Below, piece after piece: positions 1 to 12,700 of a stretch of 64,000 bases of DNA. The position numbers and the translations under genes were made by a program. A model generated the notes under the pieces. The model did not search any database and was not told the origin of the DNA. It saw nothing but the letters and a program-made list of their open reading frames with translations. The stretch covers positions 32,585,001 to 32,649,000 of the forward strand of contig NC_134013.1 of NCBI RefSeq assembly GCF_040712315.1, read 5' to 3'. This DNA is from Castanea sativa. Taxonomy: Eukaryota; Streptophyta; Magnoliopsida; Fagales; Fagaceae. Every line of letters starts with the position of its first letter. Position 1 is the first letter of the stretch.

Positions 1-3000
1 ACACCAAAATCATGTGGGCAAAATTTGGATAGAAACTCAAGATTTTTTCACAACCATGCTTGTCAAAGGAAGAGGAAAAATCTGATTCAAAAACTGAAAG
101 ATCCAAATGGCCAAGTGGTGGACACCAATGAGGACATAGCTGAATGTCTTGTGCAATACTACCAGGACCTTCTCCAATCAGCCAACCACCAATTATGTAC
201 CTTGGCTACAAATTCCATTCAGAGAGTAATTACCGAGGAGATGAATTCCATGCTCTCATCCGAGTTCACTCAAATGGAGGTTAAGCAAGCCATCAATCAA
301 ATGGCCGGCTAAAGGCCCTCGAACCTGATGGTATGCCACCTCTATTTTATCAATATTACTGGAATTTAATTGGAGATGATATATCTAATACTGTGTTGCA
401 TTATCTTAATTTTGCTACCTTACCTGAACACCTCAATCACACTTTTATCACCCTCATTCCAAAAAAGAAAAATCCTAAATTTTCCTCTGAATATAGATCG
501 ATCAGTTTGTGTAATGTTCTGTATAAAATTTTCTCAAAAGTTCTAGCAAATAGACTTAAGAAAATTTTGCCTAATATTATTACTGAGAATCAGAGTGCTT
601 TCACAAAAACTCGTCTTATTTCTAACAATATTCTGGTAGCTTTTGAGTCTTTACATAGTATGTAAAAGCACACAAGGAAGGATGATTATATGGCCATCAA
701 GCTTGATATAAGCAAAGCGTATGACAGAGTGGAGTGGGCTTATTTGTCATCAGTTATGGGAAAAATGGGGTTCACTGAGCAATGGATCCATCTCATGATA
801 CTATGTGTCAAAACTGTGACATATTCCATATTGGTGAACGGGGAATCCAAAGGCAGGATCACACCAACAAGAGGCAAGACAAGGAGATCCACTTTCTACT
901 TTCCTATTCTTACTCTGCATTGAAGGCCTAAATGGGCTACTCAACCAAGCCGCTCACCAAGGTCACATCAAGGGCTATTCTCTTTGTAGAAATAGCCCAT
1001 GCTTGACTCACCTTTTCTTTGCAGATGATAGTCTGTTGTTTTGCAGGGCCACCATAAAGGAGTGCCAACGAGTCTTGGATATATTGGAAGTGTATGGGAG
1101 ATGTTCAGGTTAGCAGATTAACTAAACTAAGACAACAATCTTCTTCAATAAATCTACTAGTGATGATACTAGAAATCATATAAAGTTGGCACTAGGGGTT
1201 CCAAAAATTATTCAGTATGAAAGATATTTGAGGTTACCATCCTTGGTGGGTAGAAACAAAAAAGCAAGTTTCAATTAAATTAAGGAACGAGTTTGGAAAA
1301 AATTACAAGGCTGGAAGGAGAAACTCCTATCACAAGCTGGAAGGGACATTTTAATCAAAACAGTTGTCCAAGCTATTTCAACTTACACTATGAGTTGTTT
1401 CAAACTTCCTTTGAGGCTTTGCTCAAAAATCGAGAGCCTGATACGAAGATTTTCATGGGGTCAAAAAGGCGAAAGGAGGAAAGTTCACTGGGTGAAATGG
1501 GATACACTTTGTCTCCCAAAAAAGGAAGGTGGTATGGGCTTCAAGAATCTAGCTAACTTCAACGATGCTCTCTTGGCAAGCATGGAGATTACTTCATAAT
1601 AAGGACTCCCTCTTTATAGAGTCTTTAAAATGAAGTTTTTTCCAAATTGTAGCATTTGGGAGGCTTAAGAATCTAGCTCTGATTCACATGCTTGGCATAG
1701 CATTTTAAATGGAAGAGATGCTCTGCTAAAGGGTGCAAGATGGAGGGTTGGTTGCGGAGAAGCTATTAGCATTTGGAATGATGCATGGTTACCATCATTG
1801 AAGCACCCATGGGTCTTATCTAATATGGTACCAAGTTTTGAGAATGGGAAAGTTTCTGACCTCATCAATCTGTTCACAAGAACATGGGACTTAAACTTAG
1901 TGCATCGATTGTTGTCACCTGATGAAGCTACATTGGTCCTCAGCATTCCATTGAGCCGTACTCCTATGGAGGATAAGATCGTTTGGCCTTTCACCCCTTC
2001 AGGTAATTATACTGTAAACTCCAGTTCAAAATTCTTAGCCAAACTCACTTCGATGCATGTTCCTACAATCAATCAGCAGCAACAAAGTGAAGTTTGGAAT
2101 TAGATTTGGGGGCTTAACGTCCCTAATAAAATGCAGAATTTTATGTGGCAAGTTTGCAAGGAAGCTATACTAGCAAAACACAATTTACTGAAGAGGAAGA
2201 TTTTATTGGAAGACAAGTGCGAGTAGTGTGGTGTTGAGTCTGAAACGGCAGTCCATGCATTATGGGAATGTGCCACGTTAGATGAAATCTGGGAGGCTAT
2301 TCTAGGCTTTGAAGGTCAGAGACAGTATGATATTTCAAGCACTAGAGACTTGATTAGGGTGGCTCACGAGAAAAGGAAAAATTTGGACCTCATGGCCATG
2401 GTGATGTGGACGATTTGGCACCAACGAAACCAACTCTGAGTTAGCTCAAATGTTTTTCCCAAAGCACAGGTTCTCCAACAACTTCGCAAGCCCTTACCAC
2501 TTTCCAACAAAGCCAACAATCCCTCATTCATCCTTCAGCAATCATTCAACCTTAGCCCCATGCTTAGTGGAGTCCGTCTCCTCCGAATTGCCTTAAACTG
2601 AACTTTGATGGAGCCGTCTTTCCAGAGTTGGGCAAGGCCAGTCTAAGTGTGGTAGTTCAGGATTGTCAAGGAAATGCTATAGCCTTGTTGTCAGAACAAG
2701 CCCCTCTACCATTATCACTGGACATAGTGGAAGCCATGGCAGCAGCAAGGGTGATAACCCTTGCACAGGACTTGGTATTGCAAAGTTTATGCTTGAAAGA
2801 GATTCGGAAGTAGTGATAAATTCTCTTCAAAGTAAGGAAGCCTCTCTATCTTCTTTTGGCCATCTTCTTGAGTCAGCTAAATCCACTCTAGTTACCGGTA
2901 AATGTATTGCTTTCTCCCATGTCCGTAGATCTGGTAATAAAGTAACTTATAACTTAGCTAGACATGTAAGACATGTTAGAGATTTGTTGGTATGAGTGGA

Positions 3001-3088
3001 GAATGTTCCACCACATCTATATGATGTATTCTTTGCTGACCCTGGCTGATTTTTTTATAAAAGCAGTAGTCCTTATTCTCAAAAAAAA
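1..3088 (+). mobile_element. LINE-A: L1-type non-LTR retrotransposon, 3' part
   Basis: The fragment is cut by the left window edge and runs to an A tract at 3081-3088 directly after ATTCTC. In order it carries reverse transcriptase, a zf-RVT zinc-binding segment and an RNase H domain, the usual ORF2 layout of plant L1 elements. The 3' terminus ATTCTC-A(n) is shared with the minus-strand LINE at 57454-63960, so the two belong to related families. Frameshifts and stops throughout show it is dead. It ends about 430 bp before the ABRE cluster of the next gene, so it bounds that promoter. Confidence 0.9.
25..2994 (+). pseudogene. Decayed LINE ORF2 (reverse transcriptase, zf-RVT, RNase H)
   Basis: Reverse transcriptase motif A is visible as [13 protein letters not shown] near 699-737, and the catalytic LFFAADD-type box reads FFADDS near 1015-1032. 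A thumb-like segment with LIRRFSWG lies around 1435-1460. The zf-RVT part at about 2101-2310 has PNKMQNFMW and a CxxC/HxxxxxC pattern whose second position is a stop. RNase H begins with NFDGA at 2601-2615, continues with the conserved EA motif, DSEVVINSL, and ends with HVRRSGNKVTYNLARHV near 2920-2970. The reading frame is broken many times (for example the stop at 663-665 and the stop at 2101-2103), so no functional protein is expected. Confidence 0.85.
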
Positions 3089-3115
3089 TCAAAAACCGCA
3101 CCAAATTCTACCATT

Positions 3116-3171
3116 AACACCAGGTACATACAAAAATCTCATCAAAAAAAAAAAAAAACACCAGGTACATA
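3116..3171 (+). repeat. 26-bp A-tailed micro-insertion between 15-bp direct repeats
   Basis: AACACCAGGTACATA occurs at 3116-3130 and again at 3157-3171. Between them lie 26 bases that end in a run of at least 13 A. A direct repeat flanking a short A-tailed insert is the mark of target-primed reverse transcription, so this looks like an extremely 5'-truncated LINE or SINE insertion upstream of the ABC transporter gene. Confidence 0.6.
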
Positions 3172-3306
3172 TATGTCTTCATATGTACTCGCCATATCTT
3201 TTGCCGAATCTATACGGTATGTAAGTCTTGCCCTGTAGTAATTGCTCCACACTCTCCCCACTCTCTCAATCCCAAAGTCTCCCCCTCATCCCAATCCCAA
3301 TGAAAG

Positions 3307-3309
<3 letters not shown>

Positions 3310-3337
<28 letters not shown>
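3310..3337 (+). repeat. (CT)n microsatellite upstream of ABCG25
   Basis: An uninterrupted CT run of about 14 units lies about 250 bp upstream of the TATA-like box. Such pyrimidine tracts are common in plant promoters and 5' leaders. Confidence 0.8.
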
Positions 3338-3340
<3 letters not shown>

Positions 3341-3521
3341 TTTATCCCTTCTTATGAGCTTTCTGAGTTATGAAAGTAGTAATGGCACCTGGCTTCTCAC
3401 TTTCCCTTTCCCAAACTTTTTTTTTTCTCCCTCTTACTTAAGAAAGAGAAAGAATCATTAGAGAAAAACAGCTACTTTGCATGAACGCACCTTAAGAAGC
3501 TGCCAACTGGCTCTTGGAACT

Positions 3522-3528
3522 GCCACGT
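3522..3528 (-). promoter_or_regulatory. ABRE core (ACGTGGC, minus strand)
   Basis: GCCACGT on the plus strand is ACGTGGC on the minus strand, the ABRE core bound by ABF/AREB bZIP factors in established plant work. It lies about 60 bp upstream of a TATA-like box and pairs with a second, oppositely oriented core at 3557-3563. Confidence 0.5.
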
Positions 3529-3556
3529 AGCACTTGTGCTGTTGGGTTTCACTTTG

Positions 3557-3563
3557 ACGTGGC
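3557..3563 (+). promoter_or_regulatory. ABRE core (ACGTGGC, plus strand)
   Basis: ACGTGGC in the context TTTGACGTGGCATG. Together with the core at 3522-3528 it forms a closely spaced pair, the arrangement generally needed for strong abscisic acid response. The downstream gene is an abscisic acid exporter of the ABCG25 type. Confidence 0.5.
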
Positions 3564-3586
3564 ATGCACTGAGATCTTAGACCTTC

Positions 3587-3593
3587 ATAAATA
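3587..3593 (+). promoter_or_regulatory. TATA-like box of ABCG25
   Basis: ATAAATA lies 180 bp upstream of the start codon and is followed by a pyrimidine-rich stretch (about 3620-3725) that resembles a plant 5' leader. Transcription would start near 3620. No transcript data were available to test this. Confidence 0.5.
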
Positions 3594-3772
3594 GGCTTTG
3601 TATTGGAGGTTTGCGCTAGCTCTCTCCTCTTCATCACTAACACTCATAACTTCAAACTCCCTATCTCCCCCCCTTGTCTCATAACTCATAGCCACTATCA
3701 TACTATTCACTCTCTTTCCTTAATTTCCTTAGAGGAAAAAAAAAAAAAAAAGCAAAAAAGCAAAAGGAAATA

Positions 3773-6700
3773 ATGCCAGGATTTGATGTCGAAACTCCCA
3801 ATGGAGATTCATCAAACGGCCCAAGATTTTCTAGAGACAGCTCTCGAAATACGCGTGACTTGCCATCTTTATCGTCTCCTTGTTTTCCTATTACTCTCAA
3901 GGTAACACATATAAAGAGAAAAGAGTCCATATCTAATGATTTAGGTATGTTTTAATGGAACATATCATTTTATACAAAAAAATATAAATATTTTCTAAAA
4001 ATCCGACAGTATAGCGATATTAATTCTTCAAGATCTAACAATACAGTGATAAGAGTCAATACTATCAATAGTTCAATATTTGATCGATGATTTTATTTTC
4101 TGGATGTACAGAAGCAACAGTAAAACCATGTCATTCCATAGTTATGATTGAGTTGGCCAAATCTTTGACCTTGTTAACAATTTTCTTTTACTGTTCATGC
4201 AGTTCGTGGACGTGTGTTACCAAGTGAAGATAGAGAACAAGCAAAAAAAGCGCAATTTTGGTTTCAAACGCATGTTTTGTGATGGACCCACACAAACACG
4301 CGATCAAGAACGAACAATCCTGAATGGGATCACAGGCATGGTGTCCCCAGGACAAATCCTAGCCGTCCTAGGCCCATCAGGGAGCGGCAAATCAACGTTC
4401 CTCAATGCTCTTTCAGGTAGACTCCACCATGGTCATGGCCTCACCGGAACAGTCCTCGCCAACGGTGCTAAACTCAGCAAAACCGTGCTGAGAAGAACCG
4501 GTTTTGTGACCCAAGACGATGTTCTCTACCCTCACTTGACTGTGCGTGAAACCCTAGTCTTCTGCTCTTTACTTCGCTTACCAAACTCTTTGACAAAAGA
4601 AGAGAAAGCGTCAATGGCTGAGTCGGTGATTTCTGAGCTGGGTTTGGTGAAATGCCAAAACACAATCATAGGGAACAGTTTCATACGTGGGATTTCTGGT
4701 GGAGAGAGAAAGAGAGTGAGCATAGCTAATGAGATGCTGAATAACCCTAGTTTGCTCATATTGGATGAACCCACGTCGGGCTTGGACTCAACCGGGGCAC
4801 ACCGGTTGGTTTCCACGTTGGGGTCATTGGCTCAAAAGGGCAAGACCATAGTGACTTCCATGCACCAACCATCTAGCCAAGTTTACCAGATGTTTCACTC
4901 AGTCTTGCTTCTCTCAGAAGGGAGGTGCTTGTACTTTGGGAAAGGCAGTGAGGCTCTCAGCTACTTTGACTCCGTCGGCTTTTCGCCAGCTTTTGCCATG
5001 AATCCTGCGGATTTTATGCTTGATCTCGCTAATGGTATGTTAAGTTAAAATTTTATTTCCTGAATATAACATCGTATTGAATACTTTTTTATATAATATT
5101 TAATCTAAGCATTAAATATATAATTTATTTCAAATGGAGGGATGTTAATATCTGTCGGTTGAGTTAACTAGGTTGTAGTCTGGTGTGGCTAACATGATTG
5201 TTGAATTTATTTAAGGTCTATAGTTTTTGATTCAAAAGTAAAAGCAAGGTTGGCCAGCTCCATCTTTTGAATGAACGTTTGTTTGTGTGTCTATTTTTTT
5301 AATGTAAGTAGTTTACACTCTTCTATTAGGAAGAGTGTACCTTTTTGACTTCCTTTTTTCCCTTTTTCTTTGGTTTGTTTTGAGGGCATTTTGTAGCACT
5401 AGTTATAATGTGGTCATTATTATGGCAATTATGGCTAACGTGATCCCTTAGTAGGACAATGTCCCACGCCACACAAAGGCACAAAACTATGTGACTCTTC
5501 TCCATACTTAAGGTTTCAGTTGTGTTGGTCATTATTACTGACCAGCTTGGTCCCTAAAGAACCCAAATGATGGGCCACACTGCTCTTGGTTTGTGTCACA
5601 TTGATTATCTTCTTTTGCCACAACATTGGCCTAGCTAAGGGTGTGATAGTGTTACCTAGTGGCTTGTAGAGTGTGTGACTTGGCATTCTTCATGTCATGC
5701 TCTAATAACTTTTAATCAATATATAATTTATTTCTTTCTACCGTTTTATTTAATTTCTAATTTCTATACTGACAAATCCAGTGGTGTGTCGGTGGTGAAT
5801 GAATGGTACTGGCTTGTCGTGTTGGTGTTGGTGGCGGTGGTGCAGGGCTTTATAAATTTTTTTTAAAAAAATTCAAATGAAATGGAAAGGCAAAGCCTTT
5901 TAGGAACTGTGGTGAATAGAATCGACCATACACGTACTAGGCTTTGATTTTATTTCCATATTGAGTATTTTTTGTTAGAAAATAATTTCTTGATGCACGT
6001 ACAGTACTCCACGTGTCCTCTTTGCTGTAATAATTCCATTTTCCTTAAACAAAAGAACACGTGTCCTCTTTGCTGTAATATTTCCATTTTCCTTAAACAA
6101 AAGAACACGTGTCCTCTTTCATTGAGTTTGACGGTCTCCAACTTTTTTTTATTTTTTATTATTATCATTATTATTTTTGCCCTTTTGGCCAACTCGATTT
6201 GACTCTTTATGCTCCAATCCTTCCTATTCTTTTTAGCTTTATTAATGAATTTATCCCACCATCTTCTTTTGTGCTTAGTGTTATATATCCATAGCCCATC
6301 ATCCACAGGATTAGCAATAGCCACTGCCTTGGTGCCTCCTTTAACTTAGACATTGTGATTATCTAAGATTCCAATCTTGCTTGTATAATTGAGTGATTTT
6401 TTTTCTCATTTTACATGCTATGAAATCTCATTAATTAAATTTATGCTGAAATCTACTATTTATATTCATATGAGAGGAGAAGAATGATATAATTCAACTG
6501 TAGTTAACACTACAAAAACGTCTAATTATTGAATATAAATTTTGTGCTTATGTACATAGTGAATGAATTGGAGGATTTGAATTCCTTTTAGAAACTTATA
6601 AATGATTGACAAAAGTTTTAAAAGCTAAGAAAGTAAGGGGCTGCTCTATTCAGGTGGCGATTTGTCACTGTTTTGAAGCTTTCATTTACAATGGATGAGA

Positions 6701-9700
6701 ATTAAAGTGTCAATCCAATAAAATAAGAAATATATTTTAAAGAAACATCTTTAAAATTCAATTTTACTGAATCTTTTTTAAGTTTTATGAGGTAGAGCTT
6801 GCTTTAGTATTCCTCCGATTCCATTCCATTTACTAAATATATAGTAAATAGCTTACCGTACAAGAGGTTGAGTTTTGGATTTGTTTTTGTTTTGGAAATG
6901 TTGGAGGGGAAGCTTGCAATATGCGAATCATTTTTAATGTCTTTAAAAGCATTTTTCCAATAGGGATTTTTATGGATGGAATATGGGTCCCAACATTCCC
7001 CAATTTATAGACCATGGACCCTACAATCATGTCCCTTGTCTCGGAATATAAATGACTGTATGAGCTTTGGGCAGTCCAAAGAATCATATCAATTAACTTT
7101 GGGTAGGTTAGGTGCCCCTAGTAAATGAGTTGACACCTATCTTAATTCGGTGATTGTAGCAGCGATGATTCATTTTAAACTTTGATGATGAGATCTTCAT
7201 TGTAGTGTCATTAATTAGTGTGATCGATTTTTCATTCATAAAAATATTTGATTTATTTTATCTCATTAATTTCACACCTATAGTGAGTTAGAACCATCTT
7301 TTTAAACAAAACAGAGGCACTATTAGGCTATTTTAACTATATTTAAAGTAACATTATAATACTTGGCACTTACCATTTTTTTTTTTTTTAAATTTGAGAT
7401 AGTATTATTTTTTAATTTGATACTAATAACAATGGAAGAAAGAAGATTTGAACCTTGATTTTAAATCAAATAAAAGAAAGTATGTTATACCATTGATTGA
7501 ATTATAAAGGAAGGTATATATGTTATACCATTGATTTATTATAAAGGAAAGTATATATGTTATATCATTGATTGAATTATAAGACTCTTCATTATAATTA
7601 ATATAAGCTAAGCACTGTGCAAGAATTCTAATTATTCTTAACAAAGCCAAAAGCTTGTTGGGAAGGCTGTAATTTATTTTTCTTACCTAGTTTTTTTTTT
7701 TTTTAGAGAGTTTTAACCTATGGCGTCCGCTCCTGATAATAGCTTTTTATTATCAGATTAAGACACCAATCAATTTTTAATGTAGGTAGGGATTGAACCC
7801 TAGATCTCTTATACAACCATCGGAGACCTTTACCAACTGAGCTAACTGGAACCCACTTCTTACCTAGGTAGTCCTAGAGGTAGTGACAATGTTATTATTC
7901 ATTGTTGGAATGTATGTCCTTATGGCACGCATTAATCATTCATTTTTAGAAACATTTTATCAAGAATTAAAAGATGTCAAAAACTTAATAATGTTTTCAT
8001 TTTTCTATAAAAAGTTTTCTAAAATGATTTACTAATGCATTCCTAAAAACACACAGCAGTAAAACCCTTAAAATAATTGAAGGTAAGTAAATTCATGGTA
8101 CAAGGTCTATTAAATATTTCAAATCAAATGGTTGAAATCCTTACCTACAATTTATAGTTACGTACTAAGCCTGCGTTTCTAACAAGTCACATCATTTTTT
8201 AGGTGATAAACCACCGTATAGTGAATCAAGTCTCTGGCAGTATACAATATATTGCTTGAAAACCTAGGTTTTGAGTTGAGTGTAACTCTTCGACAGAAAT
8301 GCCTCTTAAAATGAAAGTTGGTTTCATTTTTGAATGTCTTGGTGGATATGTCACTTAGCAGAGTTGAGAATTAAATAATGCATACAAGACTGTAGAATAT
8401 TGAATAAGTGCTCTTTGACTAGGTGCCTCAACTAATGCATACACAAATATATGGGGGGTTGTCTCTCAACTTCCCTTTAATTTATTCTTGGACACAATAA
8501 TTATCAAGTGGATTGTGGTAGAGAAGTCGACGATGAATTAGTTAAAGTTGTGTTTGTTTCGAGGAAATATTATTATTTCCCAATTTTTCTTATAGATCTT
8601 TTAAAAAAGAAAAAATCTTGAAAAGAATTTAAGAGGAAATATTATTATTTCCCAATTTTTCAAATTGTCTGGTTTGGGCAAGTATTATTATTGCTTTTCC
8701 TATAATTTACAAATTGTAAGAAATAGTTCATAAGGCTTCTTTAGTTCTTTTGTCCTTTGGGGAGATTGTTTTTTGGATAAGTTTGAGTTATTAGCAATAT
8801 ATAATCTTTAACTAGTAATATTCTTCATTCATGGTTTGTGCCAAATAGGGCAACAATATCTACCGGTAGTGAAGCATTCAATCACACCCAAGAAATTACT
8901 TAATGGGATTCCATAGGTTTGCATTAGGAGCATTTTAAACTATAGAAAAAAACATACAAGAGGACAAAGATTAGCGTCATTAATAATCAGCGAATTGACC
9001 TTTCTGCTGTGTGATATTGTGATGGGGAGTGCACTCATAGGATAGGACCCCTAGATTTCTTTCAATTTCATTGTTGTTTGCTGTTTTGACCACTGATTTT
9101 GTGATATTTCTTATGTCACTAATAATTAAGCTAAGGTAAGTGGTAACTCTATGAAAAGATGAGTGGCCAACATAAATATACTCCTCGTCAGAAGTGGAGA
9201 ACACAGTCATTTGTGGACAGAGTTAGATTTTTGTTTTTAACTGGACCAAGGAGATTGTAAGGCAAAGGGATGATATGAAATAAAGGTGGATCGAGCTAGG
9301 CAGTGCTCAATATGTAATTTAGAGGACTACGGAAGATAATAATTAAGGTGGCTGACACACAAGTTAAGCAAGGATCTAACTTAGATTTTAACTTCTATTA
9401 TTTTTGCAATATTATTTTTGCAATATTGTTGTGCGTAGTTAGTTAATTTTAGCTTAAATTATCAATTCATTTTCATTTTTATTTATTTTTTATTATTATT
9501 TATTTTTTTATACGGTTTTAATTTACATGCATATTTTTCATATAAAATAACAGTTGCTCACATATATGATCATTTTTAGACATATATCATACTATTTTAC
9601 ATCCAACCCCCTTTTAACGCTATAAAGATTTTTTTTGGTTCAGACCCCAAAAAGGGATTCTACATTTTAACACTATCTTATATTTGTAATTTGAATGGAA

Positions 9701-12700
9701 AATTGTTTTCTTTTACTTCTTCATAATATAAATTATTGTGTTTGGTGATTGGAAAATGATCATCTAGAGTATGGAAAAAGTAACTAGTGTTTCCGTTGTG
9801 GTCACCTAGCTAGCTAGGATGCGAAAAAAAAAAAAAAAAAAGTACTCTAAAATTTGTACTACATGTAACGGAAACAGTACTAGATCTAGATATCACCTCC
9901 CTAAGATGTCCCATGCAACTTTTATTACACCTGTTAAGACTAGATACTGCATGTCCTCTACTTCCTGCATAGACTTATTAGGACCTATGTTGAAGAGCAA
10001 CACGTGTTTGGTTGCTTTGAATTGAACTCCATCATAGTTCTTCCAAAGCAACCAAAAGGTTTTAAAGTTTTGCTAGCTTTGGTTTGAAAATTGAAAAGAA
10101 ATCCAAAAAAATAAGAGTTTCGTGTGACAAAGATAAATAAAAAGTGTGGTCGCCCTAACTCTAGGCCTCACCACCAACTGTTGAGTGGATTCCCACCATA
10201 CTTTACCACTAACATTGGTCAGCTTTTGTTTTAGTAACCTTTTTCTGTTGTTGTGCTACTTATTTGCTCCTACACGTCACTAATTAAGTCTTACACCATT
10301 AATCAACTAATAATTCTTTATTATTATTATTACAATTATCATTATTACTATTATTATTATTATTGTGCATTTCCTGCTATTATCCTTTTCCTTTTCCTTG
10401 TTTTTATATTTTATTCTAAAGATAGATATTGTACATGTTAAAGTGCATTTATCAAGCAACTTAAGAGGATCATGTTTTATTTAACTGAATTGGTAAAATT
10501 TATTGTGATCGAATAAAAAATTTAGGGCTTAAACCCTCTCTATACTAGAAATTAATTAGTGTATTAGTGTGATGATAAAGATTAATTATTATAAAGCGGA
10601 CACAATTGATATGTTAATTTTTTTTTTTTTTTTAGAACCATTGATATGTTAAAATTGTATGATATGATTCATATCTATAATAATAAATAATAATAGATTA
10701 AAAAAAACGCGTCTTACTGTAGGATCAATTATATGCCCTTTGTTTGAGATATAAGCGATCCGATCATATCTAGTTTAGAAAATCTATGATCTTGGCCCAT
10801 CAGGGATCTTTCTCTCCCTCCACCAAATTTTGCCTTTCGGCATTCCCAAAATCACTGGAGCTTCTCTCAAATGTATATATTTTTTTTTTTAAAGTTGAAT
10901 TAAAATCTGTTGCTTTTAGCTGCAAAGTAAACCCCACTCCACAAAGTCTTGTCATATTGCATTTTATTTTTAAAGCATCTTCTTTGAGTTTTTATTGTAC
11001 GCATGTGGATTTATTTAGGTTAGATTTTTTTTCCTTATTTTACTTTAAAATTAAAAAAAAAAAAACTAATTAACAGTATATACGACTATATTTTAGAAGA
11101 ATTGCTTTAAAGAATGCAATGAACATAGTCAGTTAATGTTAAGATCCAACCACGTCAACTAGCTTAAATGATCACATTCGTATGATTATTTTATTATTAG
11201 ACACCTGGTCAATTAAGAATGATGTCGGTTATTATACACTAGAAGTCTAGAACCAACGAGGAAAAGAAAGCGGCGTAATAGGTTGTCTCTCTTCCATTAA
11301 AACGTGTCTCTCTATGATGTGCCACCTCAGTTAATGATGAGACAGTAGGCAGCTTATTCAATTTTTCGCAGATTTTTTTTATTGAAAGTTTGTTAATGTA
11401 CTTATATATTTTTTTTAATTGAAAAAAAAAACTCTACTTAAAAACTAAAAATTAAAAGCTGAACAAAAAAATTGAAGCCAGACACTATCCTCTCTATTCT
11501 CTTTGATTAGTGAAACATCTATATGATAAATAACATTTTTGGTGAGCCCAATAAAAATTTCTTTGATGGATTTGCATATGATTCTTAGTAGGGAGACAAA
11601 CAGAATTAGAACCAATTACTTGTTTCCTCTTACAGTTAGTTTTAGTGTTTTCTTAAAAGTGATTTTTAAGTATTATGATATTGTAGAATCTTGGACCTAG
11701 ATTTATTTGTTTGATTACGTGTTGCAGCGTTGCATGAAGATGGAACATCTTTCTTCTTCTCAACTTTTTTTTTAATTTTTTATTCTTACATTAGTTTGGT
11801 GGAGGAAGAATTTGAACCTAGATTCCTTAGATAAGGAGAATCAAGAAACACTATTAAGCAACAAGACTCTCTTATCTAGTGCTGTATTGGTTACTTGGAT
11901 ATTGAATATGATTTCAAACTATTTAAAGACATGGAGCTTTATTTTTCGAGGCCTTTACCAATGGTTCCCCTGTATCATTTTCCAATAATTGCAAATGTTC
12001 ACTAGGGTTTTTGGCTGTAAAATTACTTTGTAATTTGGGTGGTGAAGAATCATGTTATCATGATTCAAAGGTGTTAACTATATGCCAAATTGAAATTACT
12101 TACCTTTGTGTGTAAGTAATTGCATTCTAAGATTTACAATTAGAAGTAACAACTTAGAATAACGTCGAGATTGTCACATAAATCTCAGTCATTCAAACTA
12201 ATTTGTCTATGACTGAGTTATAACTTAGTGATATTGTTTGATATCTTTTATAAAGAGAAATATAGTTCAAATCATTTGTCTCCTGCTTGTTATAACAATT
12301 GAATTATTAAAATAAAAAATATATTTTACCATGAGATCCATTATTTTCAAAGTTCATCTTTTGGTTAAGATCACAACATTCAGAATAGTTATCCCTGCCC
12401 ACATTCTCTTTCCAAAATTTGTGCCATGTATCAAATCACTTCGAGTGTGATCATAAGGATAAGTTGTTGCTGCAAATGCTTCTTGCCATCCAAGATAAAA
12501 TTTCTTATCTAATTTCTATTCAAAAATCAATATCTGGTTTAGTGGGGAAAGAATCCCAGCAAGACATTAATGTCTTTCTTCATTTATGCAGGTGTCTGCC
12601 AACATGATAATATAAGTGAACGAGATAAGCCAAATGTCAAGCAAACCCTCTTTACTTCATACAACACCTTGTTGGCTCCAAAGGTAAAAGCTGCCTGTAT

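Larger units (their letters stand above)
5035..12591 (+). other. Intron 2 of ABCG25 (7557 bp)
   Basis: The intron begins GTATGT and ends TTTATGCAG. It is AT-rich and without a recognisable gene; open frames in it are short and low in complexity. It contains a 48-bp tandem repeat with ABRE cores (6008-6120), a three-unit AT-rich tandem repeat (7476-7583), a tRNA-derived SINE with target duplication (7691-7856), a 29-bp direct repeat (8561-8661) and an ATT-rich tract near 10318-10365. The stretch 8662-12591 shows nothing else that I can identify. Confidence 0.85.

Noticed and set aside
5675..5866. Short hydrophobic ORF in ABCG25 intron 2
   Set aside because: Lies wholly in the intron, no homologous feature recognised, ends in an A/T run.
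6008..6120. Regularly spaced repeats resembling a CRISPR array
   Set aside because: Only two full units, no variable spacers, and an intron of a plant nuclear gene; it is a simple tandem duplication.
7800..7856. tRNA gene on the minus strand
   Set aside because: The tRNA-like boxes belong to a SINE with A tail and target duplication; the remainder does not fold as a tRNA.
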